DNA from: DASZHJ01 sp035581425
GTDB lineage: Bacteria; Pseudomonadota; Alphaproteobacteria; ATCC43930; CGMCC-115725
Assembly (NCBI GenBank): GCA_035581425.1
Contig: DATJVP010000081.1
Location: 1 to 64,000 of the forward strand
Direction: 5' to 3'
DNA: 64,000 nt
Part shown: positions 25,422 through 34,733 of the stretch, piece after piece
Numbering within the stretch: the first letter of the stretch is position 1
How the letters are laid out: the number at the start of each line of letters is the position of its first letter
Notes under the pieces: model-generated
Databases searched by the model: none
What the model saw: only the letters and a program-made list of their open reading frames with translations
Told to the model about the DNA's origin: nothing
Program-made: the position numbers and the translations under genes

Positions 25422-26384
25422 GTGGTCGACGCTGTCATCAGGGAAAGCGGCATCGGAACGCGCGGGCGTGCGCTCGACGTCGTCTTCCGCGCCGCCACAT
25501 TCTTTTTCGCTATCCTCGTCCTGGTCATCCTCTTCGGCATCGTGGCGGCGCTCATCGACGGCGCGCTTCCCGCGCTGAAGCAGTTCGGCTTTGCTTTCAT
25601 CGTCGACAGCAGTTGGGATCCGGTGAAGCAGATCTTCGGGGCCTTTCCCGCGATCTACGGCACCCTCATCACCTCTTTCATCGCCATGCTGATCGGCATT
25701 CCGCTCGCCTTCGGCATCGCGATCTTCATCACCGAGCTTTGCCCGCCGTGGCTCAAGCGCCCGATCGGCACGCTGATCGAGCTGCTCGCGGCCATTCCCA
25801 GCATCATCTACGGCATCTGGGGCCTCTTCGTCTTGGCGCCGATGCTGCAGTCGCATGTGCAGCCCTTCCTGGTCGAGACGCTCGGCGCGATTCCCCTGAT
25901 CGGGTTCCTATTCGAGGGCGCGCCGCTGGGTGTCGGCATGCTCACCGCCGGGATTATCCTCTCGATCATGGTGCTGCCCTTCATCACCTCGGTGATGCGC
26001 GACGTCTTCGAGACAGTGCCGACGGTGCTCAAGGAATCCGCCTACGGCATCGGCGCCACCACCTTCGAGGTGGTCTGGAACATCGTGCTGCCCTATACGA
26101 GAACCGGCGTCATCGGCGGCGTCATGCTGGGCCTCGGGCGCGCGCTCGGCGAGACCATGGCCGTCACCTTCGTGATCGGCAACTCGCACCAGTTCATGAC
26201 TTCGCTGCTGGCACCGGGAACGACGATCTCCGCGACGCTCGCCAACGAATTCAGCGAGGCGGACACGCCAATCTACCTCTCGGTGATGTTTGCGCTCGGC
26301 CTCATCCTCTCGGTGATCACGCTGCTGGTGCTGGCCGCCGCGAAGTTCATGCTGTCCCGCATGGAACGGCAGGGCGGGAGCTGA
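25422..26384 (+). CDS. pstC: Phosphate ABC transporter permease PstC
   Basis: PstC is one of two inner-membrane channel subunits of the high-affinity phosphate importer. The product of 320 residues has about six helices, from FRAATFFFAILVLVILFGIVAALIDGAL to the last near LILSVITLLVLAAA. Family motifs are TLITSFIAMLIGIPLAFGIAIFITE, the EAA loop KESAYGIGATTFEVVWNIVLPYT and GLGRALGETMAVTFVIGN. The GTG start at 25422 gives a typical N-terminus. It is 80 bases after pstS and six bases before pstA. Confidence 0.96.
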   Translation: MVDAVIRESGIGTRGRALDVVFRAATFFFAILVLVILFGIVAALIDGALPALKQFGFAFIVDSSWDPVKQIFGAFPAIYGTLITSFIAMLIGIPLAFGIAIFITELCPPWLKRPIGTLIELLAAIPSIIYGIWGLFVLAPMLQSHVQPFLVETLGAIPLIGFLFEGAPLGVGMLTAGIILSIMVLPFITSVMRDVFETVPTVLKESAYGIGATTFEVVWNIVLPYTRTGVIGGVMLGLGRALGETMAVTFVIGNSHQFMTSLLAPGTTISATLANEFSEADTPIYLSVMFALGLILSVITLLVLAAAKFMLSRMERQGGS

Positions 26385-26389
26385 ACCCC

Positions 26390-27238
26390 ATGAACCCATA
26401 CGCCCGCCGCCGCCTCGTCAACATGACCGTCCTCAGCCTCTCGCTCGCGGCGACGGCGATTGGCATCATCTGGCTCGCGGCGATCCTCTGGACCTTGCTG
26501 GAGAACGGCATCGCCGCCCTCGACGTCGATTTCTTCACGCTGGACACGCCGGGCTCCGGCAGCGACGGCGGCGGGCTCCGCAACGCAATCTTCGGCAGCC
26601 TCATCATGACCGCGCTCGGCACCTTCGTCGGCGCTCCCATCGGCATCCTCGCGGGCACTTTCCTTGCGGAGTTCGGGCGCGGCAATCCGCTGGCGCCGGC
26701 GGTGCGATTCATCAACGACATCCTCCTGAGCGCACCCTCGATCATCGTCGGCGTCTTCGTCTACGAGGCGATGGTGCTCCGCATGGGCCACTACTCGGCC
26801 TGGGCGGGCGCCGTGGCGCTCGGGATCATCGTCATACCCGTGGTGATCCGCACCACCGAGAACATGCTGAACCTCGTGCCCGGAAGCCTCCGCGAGGCGG
26901 CTTTCGCGCTGGGCACGCCGAAGTGGAAGGTGATCGTCTTCATCACCTACCGCGCGGCGATGCAAGGCATGCTGACGGGCGTGCTCCTCGCGGTCGCGCG
27001 CGTCTCCGGCGAGACCGCGCCGCTCCTCTTCACCGTCGTCAACAACCAGTTCTGGCAGGGTGTCGCCATGGACGCCCAGATGGCCAACCTCCCGGTGGTG
27101 ATCTTCCAATTCGCGATGAGTCCCGACCACAATTGGCAGCGCCTCGCCTGGGGCGGCGCGCTCGTCATCACCTTCGCGATCCTGATCTTGAATATCTCCG
27201 CTCGCCTACTCGCCAATCTCAGGGGCTTCAGCAAATGA
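26390..27238 (+). CDS. pstA: Phosphate ABC transporter permease PstA
   Basis: This 282-residue protein is the second channel subunit. It has about six helices and PstA wording: GIAALDVDFFTLDTPGSGSDGGGLRNAIFGSL, GILAGTFLAEFG, the EAA loop REAAFALGTPKWKVIVFITY and ARVSGETAPLLFTVVNNQF. The frame is open upstream across pstC, so the start was set at the ATG 26390, where the normal PstA N-terminus (RRRLVNMTVLSLSLAATAIGIIWL) begins. The stop overlaps the pstB start by three bases within ATGA. Confidence 0.96.
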   Translation: MNPYARRRLVNMTVLSLSLAATAIGIIWLAAILWTLLENGIAALDVDFFTLDTPGSGSDGGGLRNAIFGSLIMTALGTFVGAPIGILAGTFLAEFGRGNPLAPAVRFINDILLSAPSIIVGVFVYEAMVLRMGHYSAWAGAVALGIIVIPVVIRTTENMLNLVPGSLREAAFALGTPKWKVIVFITYRAAMQGMLTGVLLAVARVSGETAPLLFTVVNNQFWQGVAMDAQMANLPVVIFQFAMSPDHNWQRLAWGGALVITFAILILNISARLLANLRGFSK

Positions 27239-28140
27239 GCACCGACGCCTCCCTCACGCCGCCCGAACAGCGCCGGCCGCCGGCCGTCACTGCTTTCCGT
27301 GCCGATGGCGGCAGCGCTACTCCGACCCATGCCGCGACCTTCCCGCAGCAGCCGCTGCGGCCCACGGAAGCCGCCAAGCCCGTGACGCCGGACAAGGTGG
27401 TCGTGCGGAACCTCTATTTCTTCTACAAGAAATACGAGGCGCTTCACGGCATCAACCTGGCGCTCCGCGACAAGCGTGTGACGGCCTTCATCGGCCCCTC
27501 CGGCTGCGGCAAGTCGACCTTGCTGCGCATCCTCAACCGCATCTACCAGCTCTATCCCGAGCAGCGCGCGACCGGCGAGGTTATGGTCGATGGCCAGAAC
27601 ATCCTCGACCCCAAGGTCGATCTCAATCTGCTGCGCGCGAAGATCGGCATGGTATTCCAGAAACCCACGCCCTTCCCGATGTCGATCTACGACAACATCG
27701 CCTTCGGCATCCGCCTCTACGAGAAGCTGCCGCCTTCCGAGCTCGACGAGCGCGTGGAATCGGCGATCCGACGCGCCGCGCTTTGGGACGAGGTCAAGGA
27801 CAAGCTGAAGCAGAGCGGCTTGAGCCTCTCCGGCGGCCAGCAGCAGCGACTCTGCATTGCGCGCGCAATCGCGGTGAAGCCGGAGATCCTGCTCCTCGAC
27901 GAGCCCGCCTCCGCGCTCGATCCGATCTCGACCCAGCGCATCGAGGAGCTCATCGGCGAGCTCAAGACCGACTACTGCATCGCGATCGTCACACACAACA
28001 TGCAGCAGGCGGCGCGCGCCTCGGACTACACGGCCTTCATGTATCTGGGTGAGCTCGTGGAGTTCGACGAGACCGAGGCGATCTTCACGCATCCCAAGAA
28101 CAAGCGTACTGAGGACTACATCACCGGCCGCTTCGGCTGA
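27235..28140 (+). CDS. pstB: Phosphate ABC transporter ATP-binding protein PstB
   Basis: PstB hydrolyses ATP to drive phosphate import. The 301-residue product has Walker A GPSGCGKST (residues 87-95), the Q-loop GMVFQKPTPFPMSIYDN, signature LSGGQQQRLCIARAIAV and Walker B ILLLDEPASALDPIST. PstB is usually near 255 residues; here about 50 extra N-terminal residues rich in Pro and Ala precede the ATPase. The ATG is fixed by overlap with the pstA stop, so the extension seems real. It ends 16 bases before phoU. Confidence 0.96.
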   Translation: MSTDASLTPPEQRRPPAVTAFRADGGSATPTHAATFPQQPLRPTEAAKPVTPDKVVVRNLYFFYKKYEALHGINLALRDKRVTAFIGPSGCGKSTLLRILNRIYQLYPEQRATGEVMVDGQNILDPKVDLNLLRAKIGMVFQKPTPFPMSIYDNIAFGIRLYEKLPPSELDERVESAIRRAALWDEVKDKLKQSGLSLSGGQQQRLCIARAIAVKPEILLLDEPASALDPISTQRIEELIGELKTDYCIAIVTHNMQQAARASDYTAFMYLGELVEFDETEAIFTHPKNKRTEDYITGRFG

Positions 28141-28156
28141 CCGACGAGAGGGGCGC

Positions 28157-28921
28157 ATGGTATCCGAACACATCGTCAAGAGTTACGACGAGGAGCTGCG
28201 GCGTCTCGACAACGCCCTCACCCAGATGGGAGGGCTCGCGGAGACGCAGATCGCGACGGCGATAGATGCGGTCATGAAGCGCGACAGCCACCTCGCGACC
28301 GAGGTGGTCGAGGCCGATCCGCGCGTCGACCAGCTCGAGAGCGAGATCGAGCAGCTCGCAATCCGCCTCCTCGCACTGCGTCAGCCGATGGCGGTGGATC
28401 TCCGGCAGATCCTCTCCGCGCTCAAGACCGCGAGCGACCTGGAGCGCGTCGCCGATTACGCCGCCAACGTCGCCAAGCGCTCGATCGTGCTGAACCAGAC
28501 GCCGCCGGTCCGTCCTGCCTTCTCCGTCCCACGCATGGGCCGGCTCGCACAAGCGATGATCAAGGACATCCTCGACGCCTATGTCGAGCGCGACGCCGAC
28601 AAGGCGCTTCTCGTCTGGGCGCGCGACGAGGAGCTCGACGAGATGTACAACAGCCTCTTCCGTGAGCTCTTGACCTACATGATCGAGGACGCGCGGAACA
28701 TCACGCCCTGCACGCATCTGCTCTTCATCGCAAAGAACATCGAGCGCATCGGCGACCACGCGACGAACATCGCCGAGACGCTCTACTTCATGGTGCATGG
28801 CTATCCGCTGCAGCAGGCGCGGCCGAAGCGCGACCAGACGAGTCTCTCCTCGGGGCCGGAGCCGGTGCCCGCGGAGGCCAGCAAGAACGGCTCCGGAGGC
28901 GCGGAGGGTAGCAAGCAGTGA
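28157..28921 (+). CDS. phoU: Phosphate signalling protein PhoU
   Basis: PhoU is a cytoplasmic, metal-binding helical protein that links the Pst transporter to PhoR and represses the Pho regulon when phosphate is plentiful. The 254-residue product has two three-helix repeats: SYDEELRRLDNALTQMGGLAE with LRQPMAVDLRQILSALKTASDLERVADYAANVAK, and ELLTYMIEDARNITPCTHLLFIAKNIERIGDHATNIAE, which carry the E/D-rich metal motifs. About 25 Ser/Gly-rich residues follow the fold. The ATG at 28157 is chosen for its normal N-terminus. The stop overlaps the phoB start (GTGA). Confidence 0.96.
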   Translation: MVSEHIVKSYDEELRRLDNALTQMGGLAETQIATAIDAVMKRDSHLATEVVEADPRVDQLESEIEQLAIRLLALRQPMAVDLRQILSALKTASDLERVADYAANVAKRSIVLNQTPPVRPAFSVPRMGRLAQAMIKDILDAYVERDADKALLVWARDEELDEMYNSLFRELLTYMIEDARNITPCTHLLFIAKNIERIGDHATNIAETLYFMVHGYPLQQARPKRDQTSLSSGPEPVPAEASKNGSGGAEGSKQ

Positions 28922-29610
28922 AGCCGCTGATCCTCGTCGTCGAGGACGAGCCCGCCCTCGCGACCCTGCTGCGCTACAACCTCGAGAAGGAGGGCTTCTC
29001 GGTCGCGGAGGCGCATGACGGCGAGGAGGCACTGCTGCAGCTTTCCGAACGCACGCCCGACGCGGTGCTTTTGGACTGGATGCTGCCGCAGGTCTCGGGC
29101 CTCGAGATCTGCCGCCGCATCCGCCGCACGCCGCAGTGGCGCGGCCTCCCCGTGATCATGTTGACCGCCAAGGGCGAGGAGGCGGATCGGGTCCGTGGGC
29201 TCGAGGGCGGCGCCGACGATTACGTCGTGAAGCCCTTTGGCGTCACCGAGCTGATGGCGCGCCTCAAGGCGGTGCTGCGCCGGGCCAAGCCCGCGGCCGG
29301 AGCCGAGACGCTCCGCTACGCCGATCTCGCCATGGATTTGGCAAGCCACCGCGTCACCCGGAACAGCACCCCCGTTCATTTGGGCCCGACCGAGTTCCGT
29401 CTCCTCCGCGTCCTGCTGGAGCGCCCCGGCCGCGTCTTCTCGCGCGAGCAGCTCCTGGATGCCGTCTGGGGCCGCGAGTCCGAGATCGAGCCGCGCACGG
29501 TCGACGTCCACATCCGCCGCCTGCGCAAGGCCCTCAACGAGGGCGGTCGCCGCGATCTCATCCGCACCGTCCGCGCCGCCGGCTACGCCGTGGACCAGGC
29601 TGGGCGGTAG
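28918..29610 (+). CDS. phoB: Phosphate regulon response regulator PhoB
   Basis: PhoB activates phosphate-starvation genes by binding Pho boxes. The 230-residue product has a receiver with acidic pocket VVEDE, phospho-acceptor D53 in VLLDWMLP, and Lys in DYVVKPFG. A C-terminal OmpR-type winged helix follows (HLGPTEFRLLRVLLERPGRVFSREQLLDAVWG; RTVDVHIRRLRKAL). The GTG start overlaps the phoU stop by four bases, so phoU and phoB are co-translated. It closes the Pho operon, 58 bases from the convergent acetyltransferase gene. Confidence 0.96.
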   Translation: MKPLILVVEDEPALATLLRYNLEKEGFSVAEAHDGEEALLQLSERTPDAVLLDWMLPQVSGLEICRRIRRTPQWRGLPVIMLTAKGEEADRVRGLEGGADDYVVKPFGVTELMARLKAVLRRAKPAAGAETLRYADLAMDLASHRVTRNSTPVHLGPTEFRLLRVLLERPGRVFSREQLLDAVWGRESEIEPRTVDVHIRRLRKALNEGGRRDLIRTVRAAGYAVDQAGR

Positions 29611-29668
29611 GCGTCCGCGACCCGCAATTCTCCGTCGCTGCGCAACGGGCGGATCGGGCTGGCGGGGG

Positions 29669-32323
29669 CTAGAGTTCCCGCACCACCCGCACGATATCGG
29701 GATCCTCCGGGTAGGCGGCGACGGAGAAGCCGAGCGCGCGGCATAGCCCGAGCATGGGTGCGTTCTCTCGGAGCACGCAGCCGAAAATCTCGGAAATGCC
29801 GCGGGCCTTGGCAACATCGAGCATCCGGCGCATCAGAAGCGAGCCAAGGCCGCGGCCCTTGAGGTCGCTGCGCACGGTGACGGCGTATTCGGCGCTCCGG
29901 TGGTCGGGGTCCGCGGCATAGCGCACGACGCCCCAGATCTCGCGGCTGCCCGCGGGCTCCGCCACGATCGCGACCTCGCGGTCGTAGTCGATCTGGGTGA
30001 GGCGCGCCGCCAGCTCATGGCTCATCCCCTTCATCGGCGTGAAGAAGCGGAACCGCGCGTCTTCCGGCGCCATATGGCTCACGAACTCCAGGAGTGCGGG
30101 CTCGTCTTCGGGGCGGATCGGCCGCAGGCGGAGCGCGGTTCCGTCCCGAAGCGTCGCCTCGCTCTCGAGCTCCTTGGGATAGGGGCGGATCGCGAGACGC
30201 CGGGTACCCGGCAGCGCCGCGGCACGGACCCGAAGGCGTGCGTCGAGCGCGATCACCCCTCCGGCATCTGCGAGCAGGGGATCGACATCGAGCTCTGCGA
30301 GCTCCGGCAGGTCCGCGACCATCTGCGAGACGCGAACCAGCACCTCGGCGACCGCGTCCAGGTCCGCCGCCGGCGTGTTTCGGTATCCCTGCAGAAGCTT
30401 CGAGACGCGCGTTCGCGCGATCTGTGCGCGCGCGAGCGCGAGGTTGAGCGGCGGCAGCTCGAGCGTGGTGTCGTCGAGCACCTCGGCCGCGGTCCCGCCT
30501 TGGCCGAAGAGGATCACCGGACCGAAAAGCGCGTCGTCGACGACGCCGACGATAAGCTCGATCGCGCCCGGCCGCCGTACCATCTCCTGCAGGACGAAGC
30601 CCTCGATCCGCGCCTGGGGCTGCGCCTTGCCGATGCGCTGCTGCATCGCCAGCGCCTCGCGCTCGACGCGCTCCGGCGCGTTCAGATTGAGCGCCACGCC
30701 GCCGATGTCGCTCTTGTACCGGATGTCGCGCGAGCGGATCTTGAGTGCGACCGGCCGCCCGATCTCACGCGCAGCCGCGGCTGCCGCCGCCGCGTCCCCG
30801 ACGAGCCGGGTCTCGATGAGCGGGACCCCATAGGCCTCGAGCACTGCCGCCGTCTCCCGCGGATCGAGCCACTCCCGTCCCTCCGCGAGCGCTACCCGAA
30901 GCACGCGCGATGCCGACTCTGCATCGGGCTCCATCCCCTCCGCGCGCGAGGGCGGCGTCTCCCGCAGCAGCTCCTGGTTCCGCCGATAGTGTACGCCGTG
31001 CATGAAGCCGCGGATCGCGCGATCGGGGGTCTCGTAGCTTGCGATCTGCGCCTCCGAGAAGATGCGCCGGGCCGCCGCCGCCGTGTGCTCGCCCAGCCAG
31101 GTCGCGAGCAGATTGCGCCCGAAGAGTCGCGCTCCGCCCTGCCGCACCGTCCAGACCACCGCGCGCGCCGCTTCCACCGAAGGCTCCATCGCCGTCGGGC
31201 AGTTGATTGCGAGCACCGCGTCGACGCCGGGATCGTCGAGCAGGATCTCGAGCGCGCGCTTGTAGCGCTCGGCGTCGGCATCGTCCTCGAGATCGACGGG
31301 ATTGCCGCGGCTCCACGACGGCGGCAGCGCCGCGTCGAGCCGGGCGATGCTCTGAGGCGCGAGCGCCGCGAGCGTGCCGCCTTTCTCCAACAGCGCATCG
31401 GTCGCGAGCAGGCCGGGCCCGCCGCCATTGGTGAGGATCGCGAGCCGTTCGCCGCGCTGCGGCCCCGTTGCCGAGAGCGTCTCGAGCGCATCGAAAAGCT
31501 CGGCCATGTCGCCGACCCGCAGCATGCCTGCGCGGCGGAAGGCCGCGTCGTGGATCTTGTCCGAGCTCCCCAAGGCTCCGGTGCGCGGGAGCGCCGCGCG
31601 GGCGGCCTCGGCATGTCGGCCGATCTTCACCACGAGGACGGGCTTCCGCCGCGCCGCCGCCCGCGCTGCCGACATGAACTTCCGCGCGGCAGTCAGCCTC
31701 TCGACGTAGAGCAGGATCGCCCGCGTCGCGGTGTCGTCGCCGAGATAGTCGAGCATGTCGCCGAAGTCGACGTCGGCCATGTCGCCCATGGAGACGACGT
31801 GCGAGAAGCCTATGCCGCGCGGCTCCGCCCAATCGAGCATCGCCGTGACGATGGTGCCGGACTGGCTCACGAAGGCGACACCGCCGCGGGCGGGCTGCAA
31901 GTGGGCGAAGCTCGCATTGAGACCGGCGCCCGGTACCATGAGCCCGAGGCAATTGGGGCCGACGAGGCGGAGAAGATACGGCTTGGCAGCCTCGAGGATC
32001 CGCTGCTGAAGCGTGCGGCCTCCCGCGCCGGGCTCCCCGGAGCCCGTCCCGATCACGACGGCGCCCCGCGTTCCCTTGCGGCCTAGCGCCGCGACGATGC
32101 CCGGCACCGAGGCCGGCGGCGCGGCGATCACCGCGAGATCCGGCATCTCCGGCAAGCTCGCGATCTCGCGGTCCTGCGGGCCCACCACGGAGATCACTCC
32201 CCTAAATCCACCGCCGCGGAGGTTCTCGAGCACGATACCGCCCACGCTGCGCGGCTCCGAGACGGCCCCGACGAAAACAAGCGAGCGCGGTTTGAAGACG
32301 GCGTCGAGATTGCGGATGGACAT
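29669..32323 (-). CDS. Pat-type protein acetyltransferase (acyl-CoA synthetase-like + ATP-grasp + GNAT)
   Basis: The product of 884 residues has an N-terminal CoA-binding domain (AVFKPRSLVFVGAVSEPRSVGG), succinyl-CoA-ligase-like domains, an ATP-grasp domain (PVALKIRSRDIRYKSDIGGVAL) and a C-terminal GNAT domain with acetyl-CoA loop VRSDLKGRGLGSLLMRRML. This order is that of PatZ/Pat enzymes, which acetylate lysines of metabolic enzymes such as acetyl-CoA synthetase. The loop that in true ADP-forming acetyl-CoA synthetases carries the phospho-His (SHTGA) reads LPRTGALG here, so ligase activity is probably lost. I chose the ATG at 32323 over an upstream in-frame ATG that lies in a dispersed repeat. 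Confidence 0.88.
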   Translation of the reverse strand: MSIRNLDAVFKPRSLVFVGAVSEPRSVGGIVLENLRGGGFRGVISVVGPQDREIASLPEMPDLAVIAAPPASVPGIVAALGRKGTRGAVVIGTGSGEPGAGGRTLQQRILEAAKPYLLRLVGPNCLGLMVPGAGLNASFAHLQPARGGVAFVSQSGTIVTAMLDWAEPRGIGFSHVVSMGDMADVDFGDMLDYLGDDTATRAILLYVERLTAARKFMSAARAAARRKPVLVVKIGRHAEAARAALPRTGALGSSDKIHDAAFRRAGMLRVGDMAELFDALETLSATGPQRGERLAILTNGGGPGLLATDALLEKGGTLAALAPQSIARLDAALPPSWSRGNPVDLEDDADAERYKRALEILLDDPGVDAVLAINCPTAMEPSVEAARAVVWTVRQGGARLFGRNLLATWLGEHTAAAARRIFSEAQIASYETPDRAIRGFMHGVHYRRNQELLRETPPSRAEGMEPDAESASRVLRVALAEGREWLDPRETAAVLEAYGVPLIETRLVGDAAAAAAAAREIGRPVALKIRSRDIRYKSDIGGVALNLNAPERVEREALAMQQRIGKAQPQARIEGFVLQEMVRRPGAIELIVGVVDDALFGPVILFGQGGTAAEVLDDTTLELPPLNLALARAQIARTRVSKLLQGYRNTPAADLDAVAEVLVRVSQMVADLPELAELDVDPLLADAGGVIALDARLRVRAAALPGTRRLAIRPYPKELESEATLRDGTALRLRPIRPEDEPALLEFVSHMAPEDARFRFFTPMKGMSHELAARLTQIDYDREVAIVAEPAGSREIWGVVRYAADPDHRSAEYAVTVRSDLKGRGLGSLLMRRMLDVAKARGISEIFGCVLRENAPMLGLCRALGFSVAAYPEDPDIVRVVREL

Positions 32324-32330
32324 GGCGATC

Positions 32331-32429
32331 CCCTCACCCTCCCGTCGCAGATGGGAGAAGGACATTATGATCCCTCTCCCGACAAGCGGGAGAGGGTTGG
32401 GGCTCGGGTCTAGCGCGGGAGGGTGAGGG
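32331..32429. repeat. Nested palindromic intergenic repeat
   Basis: Outer arms CCCTCACCCTCCC (32331-32343) and GGGAGGGTGAGGG (32417-32429) are exact inverted copies. Between them CCCTCTCCCG (32372-32381) and CGGGAGAGGG (32387-32396) form a second perfect hairpin. The wording matches a mobile or dispersed repeat common between genes of Alphaproteobacteria. It could also end the penicillin-binding protein transcript. Confidence 0.65.
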
Positions 32430-32440
32430 TTTGCCGGACG

Positions 32441-34516
32441 TCAGTGCCCGGTATCGCCGTAAAGAGGTTCCTGGCGCGGCGGGGAGGGGCGGGAGGAGGA
32501 CCCACCGCCGAAGATGCGCTCGATCCAGCCCGGGCGCGAGGCCGGGCGCTGCGGGGCATTCTGCGTTTCGCGCGGGGCGTTGGGCGCGTTGACGGCGAGG
32601 GCGGCGGGCGCCGAATAGAGCGGTCGCACCGGTTGTCCCTTCGTCGCCTCCACCATGAAATCGTGCCAGGTGCGCGCGGGCAGCGTGCCGCCGGTCACGT
32701 TGTTCATGGGCGTGTTGTCGTCGTTGCCGAACCAGACGCCCGTCACGAGATCGGCAGTGAAGCCCTCGAACCAGGCATCGCGATAGTCCTGCGTCGTGCC
32801 GGTCTTGCCGGCGACGGGCCGGCCGATCTGCGCGGCCTTGCCGGTTCCGTGGTCGATGACGCCTGCGAGCATCTGGTTCATGGCGCCGGCGATTGCCGGC
32901 TGGATCACCTCGCCTGGCCCCGAGCCCTGGCGACGGTAGAGCACGGTTCCCGCCTTGTCGCGGACCTCGACGATCGCATAGGGCCAGGTGCCCTCGCCGC
33001 CGCTCGCGAAGGCCGCATAGGCCGCGGTGAGCTCCATCAGCGAGAGATTGGCGGTGCCGAGCGCGAGGCTCAAATCGCGGTTGAGCTCGCTCGAGATGCC
33101 GAGGCGATGCGCATCCGCGATCACGGCATCGACACCCACGCGCTGCTCGAGCTGCACCGCGACGCTATTCATGGACTGCGCGAGCGCCTCCGCCACCGTG
33201 ACGTCGCCGTAGTATTTGTTGCCGTAATTGTGGGGCTGATAGGTCCCGAAGCGGACGGGCTCGTCGACGAAATGATCCTGCGGCCGAACGCCGTGCTCGA
33301 GCGCCGCCAGATAGACGAAGGGCTTGAAGGAAGAGCCGGGCTGGCGGTAGGCCTGGGTTGCGCGGTTGAACTGGCTCTCGCCGTAGTCGCGTCCGCCGAC
33401 CAATGCGCGGACGGCGCCGTCGGGGCTCATCGCGACGAGCGCACCCTGGGTCACCTGAGACTTCTCGCCTTCCTTGGCGAGCGTCTCCGCGATCGCGCGC
33501 TCGCCCGCCTCCTGGAGACGCGGGTCGAGGGTAGTGACGACGGTGAGATCGCGGCTCCCAAGCCCCGTGAAGCCCGAGACCTGATCCGCAGCCCAATCCG
33601 CGAAGTAGCGGCTCCCCGAGCGCGTCGCCGTCACCTGCGCGAGCTGCGTGCGCTGGCTCTCCGCGCGCGTTTCCTGCGCGGCGTTGAGGAAGCCTGCGGC
33701 GACCATGTTCTCCAGCACCTGATGCGCGCGGCTTGCGGCGAGGTCGCGGTCGTTCGCCGGGCTGAAGCGCGAGGGCGCGCGCAGCAGGCCCGCGATCACC
33801 GCAGCCTCGTAGAGGGTCACCTCGCGCGCGGACTTGTTGAAATAGCGCCGCGCGGCGGCATCGACGCCATAGGCGCCGGCCCCGAGATAGACGCGGTTGA
33901 GGTAGATCTCGAGGATCTGGTCCTTGGTGAACCGGTGCTCGAGCCAGAGTGCCAGGAGCATCTCCTGTATCTTGCGCTTGAAGGTTCGGTCCGGCGTCAG
34001 GAACAGGTTCTTGGCGAGCTGCTGGGTGATGGTGCTGCCGCCTTGGACGACGTGGCCCGCGCGGATGTTGACGTAGGTCGCACGGGCGAGACCGATGGGA
34101 TCGATGCCGAAATGGCTGTAGAAGCGCCGGTCCTCGGTTGCGATGACGGCCTGCGGCAGGTATATCGGCATCTCCGAGAGTTTCAGCGGCTCGCCGAAGA
34201 GGTCCCCGTAGGTCGCGATGAGCGAGCCGTCGGAAGCGAGGAGCGTGATGCTCGGACGCCGCGCCGCTAGGGTCAGATCGCCCGTGTCGGGCAAGGTGAG
34301 CGCGAAATAGCCGAGCATCACCACGCCCGCGATCACGCCCCAGAGACCCGCTAGTAGGCTCCAGCGCACGAGCGTGCGGAACACGGTGCGCCGCCGGCGC
34401 TTCCGGCGCGGCGCCCGCTCCTTGCGCCCCTGCGAACGCTGCTGCCGTCTCTCCGCCCGCGGGGAGGGTCGGTCCGCAGGATCGGCGCGCAGCTCGTCTG
34501 AGGAATGCCTGGCCAT
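32441..34516 (-). CDS. Penicillin-binding protein 1A (bifunctional transglycosylase/transpeptidase)
   Basis: This class A enzyme polymerises glycan strands and cross-links peptides in the periplasm. The 691-residue product has a basic cytoplasmic start, one anchor helix (LLAGLWGVIAGVVMLGYFALT), a glycosyltransferase domain (AVIATEDRRFYSHFGIDPIG; GGSTITQQLAKNLFL) and a transpeptidase domain with SxxK (PGSSFKPF), SxN (SMN) and KTG (AGKTGTTQDYRDAWF). The C-terminal tail is Pro/Arg/Ser-rich. The ATG at 34516 gives the cytoplasmic tail typical of the class. It is divergent from an anion transporter gene across 217 bases. Confidence 0.95.
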   Translation of the reverse strand: MARHSSDELRADPADRPSPRAERRQQRSQGRKERAPRRKRRRRTVFRTLVRWSLLAGLWGVIAGVVMLGYFALTLPDTGDLTLAARRPSITLLASDGSLIATYGDLFGEPLKLSEMPIYLPQAVIATEDRRFYSHFGIDPIGLARATYVNIRAGHVVQGGSTITQQLAKNLFLTPDRTFKRKIQEMLLALWLEHRFTKDQILEIYLNRVYLGAGAYGVDAAARRYFNKSAREVTLYEAAVIAGLLRAPSRFSPANDRDLAASRAHQVLENMVAAGFLNAAQETRAESQRTQLAQVTATRSGSRYFADWAADQVSGFTGLGSRDLTVVTTLDPRLQEAGERAIAETLAKEGEKSQVTQGALVAMSPDGAVRALVGGRDYGESQFNRATQAYRQPGSSFKPFVYLAALEHGVRPQDHFVDEPVRFGTYQPHNYGNKYYGDVTVAEALAQSMNSVAVQLEQRVGVDAVIADAHRLGISSELNRDLSLALGTANLSLMELTAAYAAFASGGEGTWPYAIVEVRDKAGTVLYRRQGSGPGEVIQPAIAGAMNQMLAGVIDHGTGKAAQIGRPVAGKTGTTQDYRDAWFEGFTADLVTGVWFGNDDNTPMNNVTGGTLPARTWHDFMVEATKGQPVRPLYSAPAALAVNAPNAPRETQNAPQRPASRPGWIERIFGGGSSSRPSPPRQEPLYGDTGH

Positions 34517-34733
34517 GTTCGATGCGCCGCGCTTTTAGCACAAAGCCCGCGGCCGCGGCAGAGCCTCCGCGACTCCGCCAGCGCCCTAGAAAAGCCACAG
34601 TCGCGGACGGCGGCGATAGTGTTGGGACAACGCGCCCTGCGTCCTGCATCGTGTCTCGAGGCGGGTGTGGCTTAGCTGAACGCGCCGGCCGCCAAATCGG
34701 ATACAGTCATCGGACGCATCGACGCCCATCCGC

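Noticed and set aside
29900..32086. Plus-strand frame of 728 codons opposite the Pat-type gene
   Set aside because: No domain pattern, His/Arg/Glu-rich shadow of a clear minus-strand gene.
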